This document shows, piece by piece, positions 46,395 to 55,639 of a stretch of 64,000 nt of DNA. The position numbers and the translations under genes are program-made. Location: NCBI RefSeq assembly GCF_000742135.1, contig NZ_KN046818.1:2400600-2464599 (forward strand), read 5' to 3'. The notes beneath the pieces were generated by a model that did not search any database, was not told the origin of the DNA, and saw only the letters and a program-made list of their open reading frames with translations. This DNA comes from Klebsiella pneumoniae. GTDB lineage: Bacteria > Pseudomonadota > Gammaproteobacteria > Enterobacterales > Enterobacteriaceae. Positions within the stretch are counted from its first letter, which is position 1, and each line of letters opens with the position of its first letter.

Positions 46395-47246
46395 ATGAAA
46401 TTATCTGCCCTTGCTGTTGCTACCGCCCTGTTCAGCGGCGCGGTCTTCGCGGCGCCTCTGACGCTGCAAACTTACAACCCGCAGGAAAAAGGACTTTTTG
46501 CCGTCAACTCGACCCTCGTTTCCGGTCCGCATGAAGCGGTACTTTTCGACGCGCAGTTCAGCGTCAAAGATGGGGAAAAGCTGGTGGAGATGATCAGGAA
46601 AAACGGCAAACCGCTATCGCGGATTGTGATCACCTCTGGCGATCCGGATTTCTATTTTGGTCTTGAGCCGCTGGTAAAAGCCTTCCCGCAGGCGGAGGTG
46701 GTCGCCACGCCGGAGGTCGTCAAACATATTGCAACCACCAAAGCGGCCAAACTGGCGTACTGGGGCCCGCAAATGAAAGACGGCGCGCCGACGCAGGTGT
46801 ATGTCCCGCAGGCGCTGGAGGCCAACAGCTTTACCATCGATGGCGAGAAAGTGACCATCATGCAGCCGCATGACTACGCGGCGTTCGTCTGGATCCGGGC
46901 GAACAAAACGATCCTCGGCGGCACCGGCGTGGCGTGGGGTATGCATCTCTGGACCGCCGACACCCAGACGCCGGCCAGTCGTCAGCAATGGCGTAATACG
47001 CTGGACCAGATGATCGCCCTGCACCCGCAGCGGGTGATCCCGGGCCATTATCTCGGCACCCCGCCGGAGGGAGACAGCGCGGTGCGCTTTACAAAAACTT
47101 ATCTCCAGCAGTTCGAGCAGGCGCTGAAGACGCATTCGGATTCGGCCGGGGTGATCAAGGCGATGGAGGCACAGTGGCCGGGCCTGGCGGAGACCAGCTC
47201 GCTGGAGTTAAGCGCCAAAGTTAATACCGGTGAGATGAAGTGGTGA
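46395..47246 (+). CDS. Exported MBL-fold protein with a degenerate metal site
   Basis: 283 residues. A signal peptide of about 19 residues (cleavage after VFA-A) precedes a metallo-beta-lactamase fold: VNSTLVSGPHEAVLFDAQFS is the first strand pair and VIPGHYLG the late His motif. The metal-binding HxHxDH signature reads SGDPDFYFG, so three ligand positions lack His. It may bind metal differently or not at all. Divergent LysR gene suggests inducible expression. Substrate unknown. Confidence 0.78.
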   Translation: MKLSALAVATALFSGAVFAAPLTLQTYNPQEKGLFAVNSTLVSGPHEAVLFDAQFSVKDGEKLVEMIRKNGKPLSRIVITSGDPDFYFGLEPLVKAFPQAEVVATPEVVKHIATTKAAKLAYWGPQMKDGAPTQVYVPQALEANSFTIDGEKVTIMQPHDYAAFVWIRANKTILGGTGVAWGMHLWTADTQTPASRQQWRNTLDQMIALHPQRVIPGHYLGTPPEGDSAVRFTKTYLQQFEQALKTHSDSAGVIKAMEAQWPGLAETSSLELSAKVNTGEMKW

Positions 47247-47423
47247 CCCCTGCGGCGCGCAAGGAGGACTGTTCTTAATCTGGCTCCCCAGGGTTGCTAT
47301 TACCGAGAAAATGGACCACCCTACCTGTGGCCGCACAAAAAACGCGCGGCCGACTTTGGGTTACATTTCATCCGGTCATTACCGGGTTTGCCCTTGAAAC
47401 CAGAACAGGATAAAGGAGTCAGA

Positions 47424-47564
47424 ATGAAATCGAACCATCAGGCACGTCATCTTCTCGGTCTGAACTATAAGCTTTCCCGGCAGAAAAAAGTGGTGCTGGA
47501 AGGCGATGAAGAAACCACCATCAACCACATCCATGCTACCGGCCGCAAACGCCGCGGTGGTTAA
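47424..47564 (+). CDS. sra: Stationary-phase ribosome-associated protein Sra
   Basis: 46 residues, very basic, beginning [18 protein letters not shown] and containing TGRKRRGG, in line with E. coli Sra (formerly S22). It associates with 30S subunits in stationary phase. AAAGGAG precedes the ATG. It precedes maeA as in E. coli, with a terminator between. Confidence 0.92.
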   Translation: MKSNHQARHLLGLNYKLSRQKKVVLEGDEETTINHIHATGRKRRGG

Positions 47565-47587
47565 TTTTCAGCCTGAGTGATGATAAA

Positions 47588-47621
47588 CAACACCGTCCTG
47601 TTGCCAGGATGGTGTTTTTTT
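47588..47621 (+). terminator. Rho-independent terminator after sra
   Basis: ACACC and TCCTG pair with CAGGA and GGTGT around a short loop, followed by seven T residues. It separates sra from maeA. Confidence 0.9.
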
Positions 47622-47745
47622 ATGGCAATTGACTGCTTGTTTACCCGCTTGAAGACCTTCTGCTCTATACTCTGCCCGCTGCTTTCCACCCGCCCTTCGC
47701 TTATCGCCGCGCCGGGACTGTGGTCATGATCAAGGAGTTAGTGCG

Positions 47746-49443
47746 ATGCAATTTACCCATAAGAAAAACCGTTCCCTGTACATCCCCTACGCGGGTCCCG
47801 TTCTGCTTGAATTCCCCCTGCTCAACAAGGGAAGCGCCTTCAGTATGGAAGAGCGCAGCAATTTCAATCTGCTCGGCCTGCTGCCGGAAGTGGTTGAAAC
47901 TATCGAAGAGCAAGCGGAACGCGCCTGGATCCAGTATCAGGGATTCAAAACTGAAATCGACAAACATATTTATCTGCGTAACATCCAGGACACCAACGAA
48001 ACCCTGTTTTATCGCCTGATCGGCAACCACCTTGAAGAGATGATGCCGGTTATCTATACCCCGACGGTAGGCGCGGCCTGCGAACGGTTCTCCGAGATCT
48101 ATCGTCGCGCCCGCGGCGTCTTTATCTCCTACCAGAATCGCCATAACCTTGACGACATCCTGCAAAACGTCCCGAACCACAACGTGAAAGTGATTGTGGT
48201 CACCGATGGCGAGCGCATTCTCGGCCTCGGCGACCAGGGGATCGGCGGAATGGGGATCCCGATCGGTAAACTGTCGCTGTACACCACCTGCGGCGGCATC
48301 AGCCCGGCTTACACCCTGCCTATCGTGCTGGACGTCGGAACAAACAACCAGCAGCTGCTCGACGATCCGCTGTATATGGGCTGGCGCCATCCACGCATTA
48401 CCGACGACGAGTACTATCAGTTCGTTGACGACGTGATCCAGGCGATTAAGGCCCGCTGGCCGGACGTGCTGCTGCAGTTTGAAGATTTTGCGCAAAAGAA
48501 CGCCATGCCGCTGCTCAACCGCTACCGCAATGAAATCTGCTCGTTTAACGACGATATTCAGGGCACCGCGGCGGTGACCGTCGGGACGCTGATCGCCGCC
48601 AGCCGCGGCGCCGGTAGCCAGCTGAGCGAGCAAAAAATCGTCTTTCTCGGCGCGGGTTCGGCCGGCTGCGGTATCGCTGAACAGATTATCGCCCAGATCG
48701 TCCGCGAAGGACTCAGTGAAGAAGAGGCCCGCCAGCGCGTGTTTATGGTTGACCGCTTCGGCCTGTTAACCGACGGCATGCCTAATCTGCTACCGTTCCA
48801 GAACAAGCTGGTGCAAAAGCGTGAGCAGCTGCAGAGCTGGGATACCACCAGCGAGGCGCTGTCCCTGCTGGACGTAGTGCGCAACGTGAAGCCGAACATC
48901 CTGATCGGCGTCTCGGGTCAGCCGGGACTGTTCACGGAAGAGATTATCCGCGAGATGCACAAGCACTGCCCGCGGCCGATCGTGATGCCGCTCTCCAACC
49001 CAACCTCACGGGTGGAAGCGACGCCGCAGAATATCCTGAGCTGGACCGACGGCGAGGCGCTGGTCGCCACCGGCAGTCCATTCTCCCCGGTTACCGTGAA
49101 AGGCAAGCAGTATCCCATCGCCCAGTGCAATAACTCCTATATCTTCCCGGGTATTGGACTGGGGGTGATCGCCTCCGGCGCGTCGCGGGTCACAGACGAG
49201 ATGCTGATGGCTGCCAGCGAAACCCTGGCGCAGCACTCGCCGCTGGTCAACAACGGCGAAGGTCCGGTGCTGCCGGAGCTGAAGGATATCCAGACCGTCT
49301 CACGGGCAATTGCCTTCGCGGTCGGCAAGGTGGCCCAGGAGCAAGGCGTGGCGGTGAAAACCTCCGCCGAAGCGCTGCTGCAAGCGATCAGCGATAATTT
49401 CTGGCTACCGGAATATCGCAATTATCGCCGCACCTCGATTTAA
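47746..49443 (+). CDS. maeA: NAD-dependent malic enzyme
   Basis: 565 residues, the length of E. coli MaeA (SfcA). It oxidatively decarboxylates malate to pyruvate. Visible marks: [21 protein letters not shown], the catalytic/metal region [13 protein letters not shown] and [14 protein letters not shown], and the NAD-binding [19 protein letters not shown] precedes the ATG. Cytoplasmic. A weak hairpin (ACCGGG/CCCGGT, 49452-49475) follows. Confidence 0.96.
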   Translation: MQFTHKKNRSLYIPYAGPVLLEFPLLNKGSAFSMEERSNFNLLGLLPEVVETIEEQAERAWIQYQGFKTEIDKHIYLRNIQDTNETLFYRLIGNHLEEMMPVIYTPTVGAACERFSEIYRRARGVFISYQNRHNLDDILQNVPNHNVKVIVVTDGERILGLGDQGIGGMGIPIGKLSLYTTCGGISPAYTLPIVLDVGTNNQQLLDDPLYMGWRHPRITDDEYYQFVDDVIQAIKARWPDVLLQFEDFAQKNAMPLLNRYRNEICSFNDDIQGTAAVTVGTLIAASRGAGSQLSEQKIVFLGAGSAGCGIAEQIIAQIVREGLSEEEARQRVFMVDRFGLLTDGMPNLLPFQNKLVQKREQLQSWDTTSEALSLLDVVRNVKPNILIGVSGQPGLFTEEIIREMHKHCPRPIVMPLSNPTSRVEATPQNILSWTDGEALVATGSPFSPVTVKGKQYPIAQCNNSYIFPGIGLGVIASGASRVTDEMLMAASETLAQHSPLVNNGEGPVLPELKDIQTVSRAIAFAVGKVAQEQGVAVKTSAEALLQAISDNFWLPEYRNYRRTSI

Positions 49444-49623
49444 TCGCTGTCACCGGGTCGAAATAGCGGCCCGGTTATTAATAACGTCAGAATAATACCT
49501 CCAGCCACAGAAACGTTCTTTTCGCCCATATTCATTCATCGTAAAAATATAAAACGGATAGCATTTGCCGCGCGCCCTCCGCTGTGCAAAATAGTTGCCT
49601 CTCCTCTCACAACGGAATGTGAA

Positions 49624-50331
49624 ATGCAAAAATTAACCCCAGGCGCGAATAAAGCGAATGCGATTCTGATCCGTATTGTCTTGTTTCTTATCGGCGGTAT
49701 CGCCATCATCACCGGAATGTGCCTCTTCAGCGGTGATATGTGGATGCTCACCCCGCGGGCGGAACAGTATCAGCCCGCCACCGGCGATCTGGTGGATGTC
49801 GTCATCTATGAACCGAGTAAATTTTTCTTCGCCCTGCTCTACGTGTTTATTATTACCCTGGTCTGGCTGCTGGCGGTACGTAAAATCCCCTGGCGGCCGA
49901 TACAGCATCCTATATTAGCGCTGATAATACTGATTGCCGCCGGGATAGTTATTCTCCTCCATCCGGAGGTCACACCCGGACGAGATGCCAGTATTCAGTA
50001 CGGTAAACACAACATTTCTTACACTGCCATTTTCTGGAGCAAAACGAATTCAGATCGACATGTCACTCAACCCTCTAAATATGAAATTTTTGTTGAAGCG
50101 AAAGATCCCCGCTGGCTTATCGACAGAAACAATCTTGGCCGCGCCTGGCGCTGTGAAGTCAAGCGGCATACCCAGTTTTACACCCTGTCATTCAATGAGG
50201 GCTGGTTTCCGGACGGCGATCCGCAGGTCATGGCCCGCCAGTGTACTCAGGTAAGCGATCTGAATGCGCTCAGTGAAACGGCAATCATGATTGCCCGCCC
50301 GATCGCCACCGTCCCTGTGGAGGCACCGTAA
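49624..50331 (+). CDS. Membrane protein of unknown function
   Basis: 235 residues with three hydrophobic segments (about 15-37, 66-83 and 96-114) and a soluble C-terminal half of about 120 residues containing four aromatic-rich strands. No family recognised. Its stop lies about 200 bases before the ABC-F leader. Confidence 0.65.
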   Translation: MQKLTPGANKANAILIRIVLFLIGGIAIITGMCLFSGDMWMLTPRAEQYQPATGDLVDVVIYEPSKFFFALLYVFIITLVWLLAVRKIPWRPIQHPILALIILIAAGIVILLHPEVTPGRDASIQYGKHNISYTAIFWSKTNSDRHVTQPSKYEIFVEAKDPRWLIDRNNLGRAWRCEVKRHTQFYTLSFNEGWFPDGDPQVMARQCTQVSDLNALSETAIMIARPIATVPVEAP

Positions 50332-50530
50332 ATGAGCCAGCAAAAAATGGTTCTGCAACCAGGTTCTGGCAAACACATAAGCCCTCTGCGCCAACCCGGC
50401 TTCGTAGACAAAGGCGGCGCAGGTGACAGCTGGCGGGTCCCCCCTGCCAGTTTTGTCACTGGCGCGCTTTCCCTTTCCCCACTACACTGCCATCACCCAT
50501 CCACTTACTGAATAAAAAAGGAGGCCCCCC

Positions 50531-50614
50531 ATGCTGTATTGTGAAATGTTTATTGTTTCACATGCCTTAGGCAATTGCGCCAGCTCAAGCGTTATCGGTA
50601 TCGTGCTGCGATAA
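50531..50614 (+). CDS. Candidate 27-residue leader peptide of the ABC-F gene
   Basis: AGGAGG at 50519-50524 lies exactly 6 bases before an ATG, an ideal ribosome site. The peptide starts MLYCEMFIVSHALGN and ends VIGIVLR at a TAA. It sits 113 bases upstream of the ABC-F start, and its last codons form one arm and the loop of a strong stem-loop. Leader peptides that stall antibiotic-bound ribosomes are known upstream of ABC-F and erm resistance genes; the MFIV stretch is loosely reminiscent of the IFVI stall motif of ErmCL, which is only suggestive. Confidence 0.55.
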   Translation: MLYCEMFIVSHALGNCASSSVIGIVLR

Positions 50615-50690
50615 CTATGGCTTGAGCGAAGACTCTTCACGCAACCCCTTCTCTCCGGCTTACCGGGTTATCGTCAGCGAGTTTTGACGA
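50583..50690 (+). promoter_or_regulatory. Alternative stem-loops between leader peptide and ABC-F gene
   Basis: GCTCAAGC plus GTTATCG (50583-50597) pair with CGATAAC (50609-50615) and GCTTGAGC (50620-50627), 15 bp with one 4-base bulge. A second copy of GTTATCG at 50667-50673 can pair with the same CGATAAC, and TCGTCA/TGACGA (50671-50690) form a further hairpin that competes with it. Mutually exclusive pairing downstream of a leader peptide is the layout of an attenuator. No clear U-tract is present, so translational rather than transcriptional control is more likely. Confidence 0.55.
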
Positions 50691-50727
50691 GGCATTTGCA
50701 TGCCTGTAACTCTTGAGTAAGTTGACT

Positions 50728-52443
50728 ATGAGTACTTTACTAACTGCCCATGCGCTCCACGTGGAGACGGCTTTTGGGCCGCTGTTTAACTCCCTCTCCT
50801 TCACCCTGAAGAAAGGCGACCGGATCGGTCTCATCGGCCATAACGGTTGCGGCAAAAGCACCCTGCTGCAGGTGCTGGACGGCACCCTCGCGCCCACCTC
50901 GGGCAGCGTCTCGCTTGCCGGTCAGTGTCTGATGGCCCGCGTTGAACAGCATCTGCCGGAGGCGCTGCATACGCAGTCGCTGCTGCAGGCGGTGCTGGCC
51001 CCATTACCCGCCGACGCGCGGGAAGCACAGCGCTGGCTGGCCGAGCGCCTGCTGGCGCAGATGGGCTTTACCCCGGCGGTGATGGAGCAGCAGACCGCCA
51101 CCCTGAGCGGCGGCCAGCACACGCGTCTGCTACTGGCCCGGGCGCTGATCCGCCAGCCTGATCTGCTCTTGTTGGATGAGCCGGGCAACCATCTCGATCT
51201 GCCCACCCTGCTGTGGCTGGAAAGCTTCCTGCAAACCTGGCAGGGGAGCTTCGTACTGGTGTCACACGACAACACCTTACTGGATGCTGTAACTAATGCG
51301 AGTTGGATCCTCCGCGACCAGACGCTACATTGCTTCGCCTTGCCCTGCAGCGCTGCCCGTCAGGCACTGCAGGAGCAGGATGAAAGCGCCGCGTTACGTC
51401 ATAAGGCGGAGCAAAAAGAGATCGACCGGGTCAGCGCCAGCGCCCGGCGGCTGGCCACCTGGGGTCGGGTCTATGACAATGAAGATCTCGCCCGCAAAGC
51501 CAAACAGATGGAGAAGCAGGTCGCCCGCCTGAAAGACGAGCAGACCGAGCTCAGCGTCGGCCCGCCGTGGCGCCTGGTGTTACAGGGGGACGCCCTGCCG
51601 GCCGACCGCCTTTTGGAGATGGACACCCTTCCCGTCTTGCCCGCGCCGGGTCAGCCATCCCTCTTCACCACCGGCGTGGCGCGCCTGCGCAGCGGCGATC
51701 GCGTGGCCATCATGGGACGTAATGGCGGCGGCAAATCGTCCCTGCTGCGCCTGCTGTGGCAGCAGATGAACAACGCATCGCCTCTCCCGGGGCTGCGCCT
51801 GCATCCCCGGTTGCCCCCCGGCTACTATGACCAGACGCTGGCGCAGTTGCCGGACGAGGCCAGCCTGCTCGAGGCCCTGACGCCGTTTGCCCCGTCGGCG
51901 GACACCCGTAAACGGGCGCTGATCGCCGCCGGGTTTGGCTGGGCGAGACATAGCCAGAAGGTCAGCACCCTCAGCGGCGGCGAGCGATCGCGGCTGCTGT
52001 TCGTTGGCCTGTCGCTGGCGCGCTACAGTCTGCTGCTGCTGGATGAACCCACCAACCATCTTGATATGGAGGGTAAAGCGGCGCTGGCGCAGACGCTGCG
52101 CGATTACCCCGGCGGCGTGCTGCTGGTCAGTCATGACCGCCAGCTGATTAGCGAAAGCTGTAACCGCTTCTGGCTGATTGACAGCGCCGGGCTAACGGAG
52201 TGGCACAGCCTGGAGGAGGTCTATGCCCGTCTGCAGGCCGTGGCGCCCGCCCCGGACAGTCGGCTCGCTTTGCAGAGTACACCCGCCGGGGCTGACGATG
52301 ATGAGGAGGCGCTGCTGGCGCGGCTGATTGACCTGGAGCAGTGGCTGGCTGACGACATGGCCCGCAAGCCAAAACATCAAAAGCCGTCACTGCAGGCACA
52401 GTGGCAAGAGGAGATTGCCCGCCTGCTTAACCAACTGACGTAA
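50728..52443 (+). CDS. ABC-F family ATPase (ribosome-associated type)
   Basis: 571 residues: two nucleotide-binding domains on one chain and no membrane segments. First domain Walker A GHNGCGKST (37-45), signature LSGGQ, Walker B LLLLDEPGNHLD (Gly where Thr is usual); a charged linker of about 80 residues (KEIDRVSASARRLATWGRV, KQMEKQVARLKDEQ); second domain GRNGGGKSS, LSGGE, LLLLDEPTNHLD. ABC-F proteins act on the ribosomal E site as translation factors or antibiotic-protection factors. The ATG at 50728 is preferred to a TTG at 50713. Not obviously one of the four housekeeping members (Uup, EttA, YbiT, YheS). Confidence 0.83.
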   Translation: MSTLLTAHALHVETAFGPLFNSLSFTLKKGDRIGLIGHNGCGKSTLLQVLDGTLAPTSGSVSLAGQCLMARVEQHLPEALHTQSLLQAVLAPLPADAREAQRWLAERLLAQMGFTPAVMEQQTATLSGGQHTRLLLARALIRQPDLLLLDEPGNHLDLPTLLWLESFLQTWQGSFVLVSHDNTLLDAVTNASWILRDQTLHCFALPCSAARQALQEQDESAALRHKAEQKEIDRVSASARRLATWGRVYDNEDLARKAKQMEKQVARLKDEQTELSVGPPWRLVLQGDALPADRLLEMDTLPVLPAPGQPSLFTTGVARLRSGDRVAIMGRNGGGKSSLLRLLWQQMNNASPLPGLRLHPRLPPGYYDQTLAQLPDEASLLEALTPFAPSADTRKRALIAAGFGWARHSQKVSTLSGGERSRLLFVGLSLARYSLLLLDEPTNHLDMEGKAALAQTLRDYPGGVLLVSHDRQLISESCNRFWLIDSAGLTEWHSLEEVYARLQAVAPAPDSRLALQSTPAGADDDEEALLARLIDLEQWLADDMARKPKHQKPSLQAQWQEEIARLLNQLT

Positions 52444-52479
52444 TCTCCATGTCCCCCCACCGGCTAAGGCGCAACACCC

Positions 52480-53433
52480 TTAGCCGATGTTTCCGGACCG
52501 GGTAAATTGCTGCTCGGTCATTACCTTTCCCCACTGCTCCCCCTGCCATTCGCGGATTAACGTGAAGCCAAAGGATTCATACAGTTTGCGGGCCGCGTCC
52601 AGCCCTTTAAAGGTCCACAGCTGCACCGCGCTAAACTGGCGACTATCGCAGAAAGCCATCGCCTCGCTGAGGAGCCGCCTGCCAATGCCGGTTCCCCGGC
52701 AGCTGTCATCGAGAATGAACCAGCGCAAATGCGCCTCCTGCTGGCCGAGGTCCTCGCCATCGATAGCCAGCGAGCCGACGATTTTCCCTTCGCGGATCGC
52801 CAGCCAGATCTGGTTGGCCGGGGAGGAGAGCCGGGTGGCAAATTCCGCTACGCCGCTGGCGACCTTGCCTTCAAAAAAAGCGCCAAAGTCATGATGACGG
52901 GCGTAATACTCCCCGTGCATCTGGGCTATCCGGCCGATCATCCCCGGCTGGTAGCCGGTCATCAGCGAAATTTGCGGAGCCGTATCCGCAAGCGCGCTAT
53001 CCCGACACTGCGCCAGCGCCCGGGCATAGGCCGCCAGTCCAGTGGCGACAGTTTGCTGCTGCGTCTCATCCAGATGGTCTAACGCCTCCACCACCTGACG
53101 GGTACCCCAGGCGTTAATTTTCGCCACCGTATCGTGCCCCTTTGCCGTCAGGGCGAGTGATTTCGCGCGCGCATCCTCCGCGCAAGGACGCTCCTCCAGC
53201 TCACCAGCCGCCAGCAGACGAGAGACCATCCGGCTGACGCTTGATTTTTCCAGTCCCAGCAACGTGACCAGCTGCGCGGCCGTCATCTCCTCCCTCATCG
53301 ATACCTCAAGCAGGGTGTGCACCGCCGAAGGTGAATAATGGGTGGCGGCCAGCGTGGTGCTCATAAAGCCCAGCTCGCGCACCATTAACCGCGAGGCGGT
53401 ACGAATCTGTTGGATTAAGGGGGTATCAGGCAT
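52480..53433 (-). CDS. MarR-type regulator fused to a GNAT acetyltransferase
   Basis: 317 residues. Residues 1-145 form a MarR winged helix-turn-helix (LVTLLGLEKSSVSRMVSRLLAAG, then the wing EDARAKSLALT); residues 160-317 form a GNAT domain with the acetyl-CoA loop CRGTGIGRRLL and the LYESFGF end motif. Bifunctional proteins of this layout are common but rarely characterised. ATG at 53433. A 21-base palindrome lies 23 bases upstream, probably its own operator. Convergent with the ABC-F gene. Confidence 0.85.
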   Translation of the reverse strand: MPDTPLIQQIRTASRLMVRELGFMSTTLAATHYSPSAVHTLLEVSMREEMTAAQLVTLLGLEKSSVSRMVSRLLAAGELEERPCAEDARAKSLALTAKGHDTVAKINAWGTRQVVEALDHLDETQQQTVATGLAAYARALAQCRDSALADTAPQISLMTGYQPGMIGRIAQMHGEYYARHHDFGAFFEGKVASGVAEFATRLSSPANQIWLAIREGKIVGSLAIDGEDLGQQEAHLRWFILDDSCRGTGIGRRLLSEAMAFCDSRQFSAVQLWTFKGLDAARKLYESFGFTLIREWQGEQWGKVMTEQQFTRSGNIG

Positions 53434-53455
53434 GGCGGCGGGTCCAGAAAATGAA

Positions 53456-53476
53456 ATGGTTGTACAATACAACCAT
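53456..53476. promoter_or_regulatory. Palindromic operator upstream of the MarR-GNAT gene
   Basis: Arms ATGGTTGTA and TACAACCAT are perfect inverse complements separated by 3 bases. Size, symmetry and place fit a MarR dimer site used for autoregulation. I see no second copy nearby. Confidence 0.6.
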
Positions 53477-53607
53477 CGCCTTCATCCTGCGTCAAGATGC
53501 AATATGGTGGGATAAGCGTTGTCGTGTGACGTGTGACGTGTGATTTTGCCGCCATAGGGATCGTGAAAGCGAATGCCGCGGGCGCCGGACAGCGCCCGCG
53601 ATGAATA

Positions 53608-54207
53608 TTATTGCGGGTTCTTCGCCTTCCAGGCCTCCCAGGCCGATTTGATCTCCTGCTTCGCGGCCGCGGCGTCATTAAAGCCGGCCAGCTCGACCTT
53701 TTTACGCCCCTCCGGCAGTTCTTTATAGACCCGGAAGAAGGCCTCCAGCCGCTGCTGTTCTATTTTCGGCAGATCGGAGATGGTCTTGATGTCGTCGTAG
53801 GTCGGGTCAATTTTACTGGCCGGTACGGCGATGATTTTGTCGTCTTTCTCACCGCCGTCTATCATCTTCAGCACACCAATTGCCCGCAGCTTAATCAGCG
53901 TGCCCGGGGCCATCGGCGCGCGGGTATAAAACACCACGTCCAGCGGGTCGCCATCCCCGGCCAGCGACTGGGTCAGCGAGCCGTAGTTCGCCGGGTAGGC
54001 CACCGGCATCGACTGAAAGCGGTCGGCGACGATAAACCCCGTTTTAGCATCGGTTTCGTACTTAATGATCCCGCCCGTCGGGATCTCAGTGACGGCGTAA
54101 AATTCTTCCGGGTTGTTTTCCGGCTGGGGAAATTCCAGCACATTGTGGGCCTGGGCGGCGGCGGACAAAAGCAGACCGGCGGTGAGGATGGTTTTTACCA
54201 GATGCAT
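53608..54207 (-). CDS. Exported inorganic pyrophosphatase (family I)
   Basis: 199 residues. The first 20 residues are a signal peptide (hydrophobic core, cleavage after AQA-H), unusual for this normally cytoplasmic enzyme. The catalytic signature DGDPLDVVF and upstream IPTGGIIKYE, plus DDKIIAVP, are intact. It would hydrolyse diphosphate in the periplasm. Not the housekeeping ppa, which lacks a signal. The 252-base gap upstream (54208-54459) is AT-rich and should hold promoters for this gene and adhP; the gap 53477-53607 holds nothing recognised. Confidence 0.83.
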   Translation of the reverse strand: MHLVKTILTAGLLLSAAAQAHNVLEFPQPENNPEEFYAVTEIPTGGIIKYETDAKTGFIVADRFQSMPVAYPANYGSLTQSLAGDGDPLDVVFYTRAPMAPGTLIKLRAIGVLKMIDGGEKDDKIIAVPASKIDPTYDDIKTISDLPKIEQQRLEAFFRVYKELPEGRKKVELAGFNDAAAAKQEIKSAWEAWKAKNPQ

Positions 54208-54459
54208 TGTTGTATCACTCTGTTGTTATAAGAAATTGATGCGCAAAACAATAGATTCGAGTGATGACAAAAACATGACCATTCAGCGTCAATATTATTA
54301 CCTACCAAATATAGCGATGTTGTCTGAATTTTGTGCTATCTCTGTAGCAAAAAGCCACATTCTGTACTAAGCGCCTTGTATTTTACCGCTCAGCGTCTAT
54401 TCCTTATTGGGTACTATTGCATTAATTAAGTTAATCAATTCCCCCACAAGGAGACAGGC

Positions 54460-55470
54460 ATGAAGGCAGCTGTTGTTACCCACGACCATCAGGTTAACGT
54501 CACGGAAAAAACGCTGCGCCCGCTGGAATACGGCGAAGCGCTGTTGAAAATGGAATGCTGCGGCGTGTGTCATACTGACCTGCACGTGAAAAACGGCGAT
54601 TTTGGCGATAAAACCGGCGTCATTCTCGGCCATGAAGGGATCGGGGTGGTACAAAAAGTCGGCCCGGGCGTCACCTCCCTGAAGCCGGGCGACCGCGCCA
54701 GCGTGGCGTGGTTCTTCGAAGGCTGCGGCCACTGCGATTACTGTAACAGCGGCAACGAGACGCTCTGCCGCTCGGTGAAAAACGCCGGCTATACCGTCGA
54801 TGGCGGCATGGCGGAAGAGTGCATCGTCACCGCCAACTACGCGGTAAAAGTTCCGGACGGCCTCGACTCCGCCGCCGCCAGCAGCATCACCTGCGCGGGC
54901 GTCACCACCTACAAAGCGGTCAAGGTCTCCCACATCAAACCGGGCCAGTGGATCGCCATCTACGGCCTCGGCGGGCTGGGTAACCTCGCGCTGCAGTATG
55001 CGAAGAATGTGTTTAACGCCAAAGTGATCGCTATCGACGTCAACGACGGACAGCTGGAGCTGGCGGCCTCGATGGGCGCCGACCTGACCATCAACTCCCG
55101 CAATGAAGATGCGGCGAAAGTGATTCAGGAAAAAACCGGCGGCGCCCACGCTGCGGTAGTAACCGCGGTGGCCAAAGCGGCCTTTAACTCGGCGGTGGAT
55201 GCTGTTCGCGCCGGTGGCCGCGTGGTCGCGGTGGGCCTGCCGCCGGAGGCGATGAGCCTCGATATTCCGCGTCTGGTGCTGGACGGCATCGAGGTGGTCG
55301 GTTCGCTGGTCGGCACCCGTCAGGATCTGGTGGAAGCCTTCCAGTTTGCCGCCGAAGGCAAAGTGGTGCCGAAAGTCACCCTGCGTCCGCTGGAAGATAT
55401 CAACGCTATCTTCAAAGAGATGGAGCAAGGTCAGATCCGCGGCCGTATGGTTATCGATCTGCGTAGCTAA
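54460..55470 (+). CDS. adhP: Alcohol dehydrogenase, propanol-preferring
   Basis: 336 residues, zinc-dependent MDR family. Catalytic zinc ligands in CGVCHTDLH and GHEGIG, structural zinc Cys set in [19 protein letters not shown] loop [10 protein letters not shown]. Length and sequence plan match E. coli AdhP. ACAAGGAG precedes the ATG. Cytoplasmic ethanol/propanol-aldehyde interconversion. Confidence 0.93.
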   Translation: MKAAVVTHDHQVNVTEKTLRPLEYGEALLKMECCGVCHTDLHVKNGDFGDKTGVILGHEGIGVVQKVGPGVTSLKPGDRASVAWFFEGCGHCDYCNSGNETLCRSVKNAGYTVDGGMAEECIVTANYAVKVPDGLDSAAASSITCAGVTTYKAVKVSHIKPGQWIAIYGLGGLGNLALQYAKNVFNAKVIAIDVNDGQLELAASMGADLTINSRNEDAAKVIQEKTGGAHAAVVTAVAKAAFNSAVDAVRAGGRVVAVGLPPEAMSLDIPRLVLDGIEVVGSLVGTRQDLVEAFQFAAEGKVVPKVTLRPLEDINAIFKEMEQGQIRGRMVIDLRS

Positions 55471-55477
55471 TCACCCG

Positions 55478-55501
55478 CGCCTCTCCCGTCCGGGAGAGGC
55501 G
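55478..55501 (+). terminator. Hairpin after adhP
   Basis: CGCCTCTCCCG and CGGGAGAGGCG form an 11-bp perfect stem with a 2-base loop, 7 bases beyond the stop. No T run follows, so it may act with Rho or as an RNA stabiliser. Confidence 0.6.
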
Positions 55502-55639
55502 ATCCCCCTGGCACGTCCTCTCGCTTCCCAACCCGGGAAGTAAATGCAATTTCCGCAAATGCTTAGCGCAACTCCTTGGTTCCTTTGTTTTTAGCCGCGC
55601 CCGATGATGGCAACACAATAGATAACAAAGGAATTCACC

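Noticed and set aside
47701-48633. 310-codon minus-strand frame opposite maeA
   Set aside because: It lies wholly antisense to a clearly recognised malic enzyme and its upstream region.
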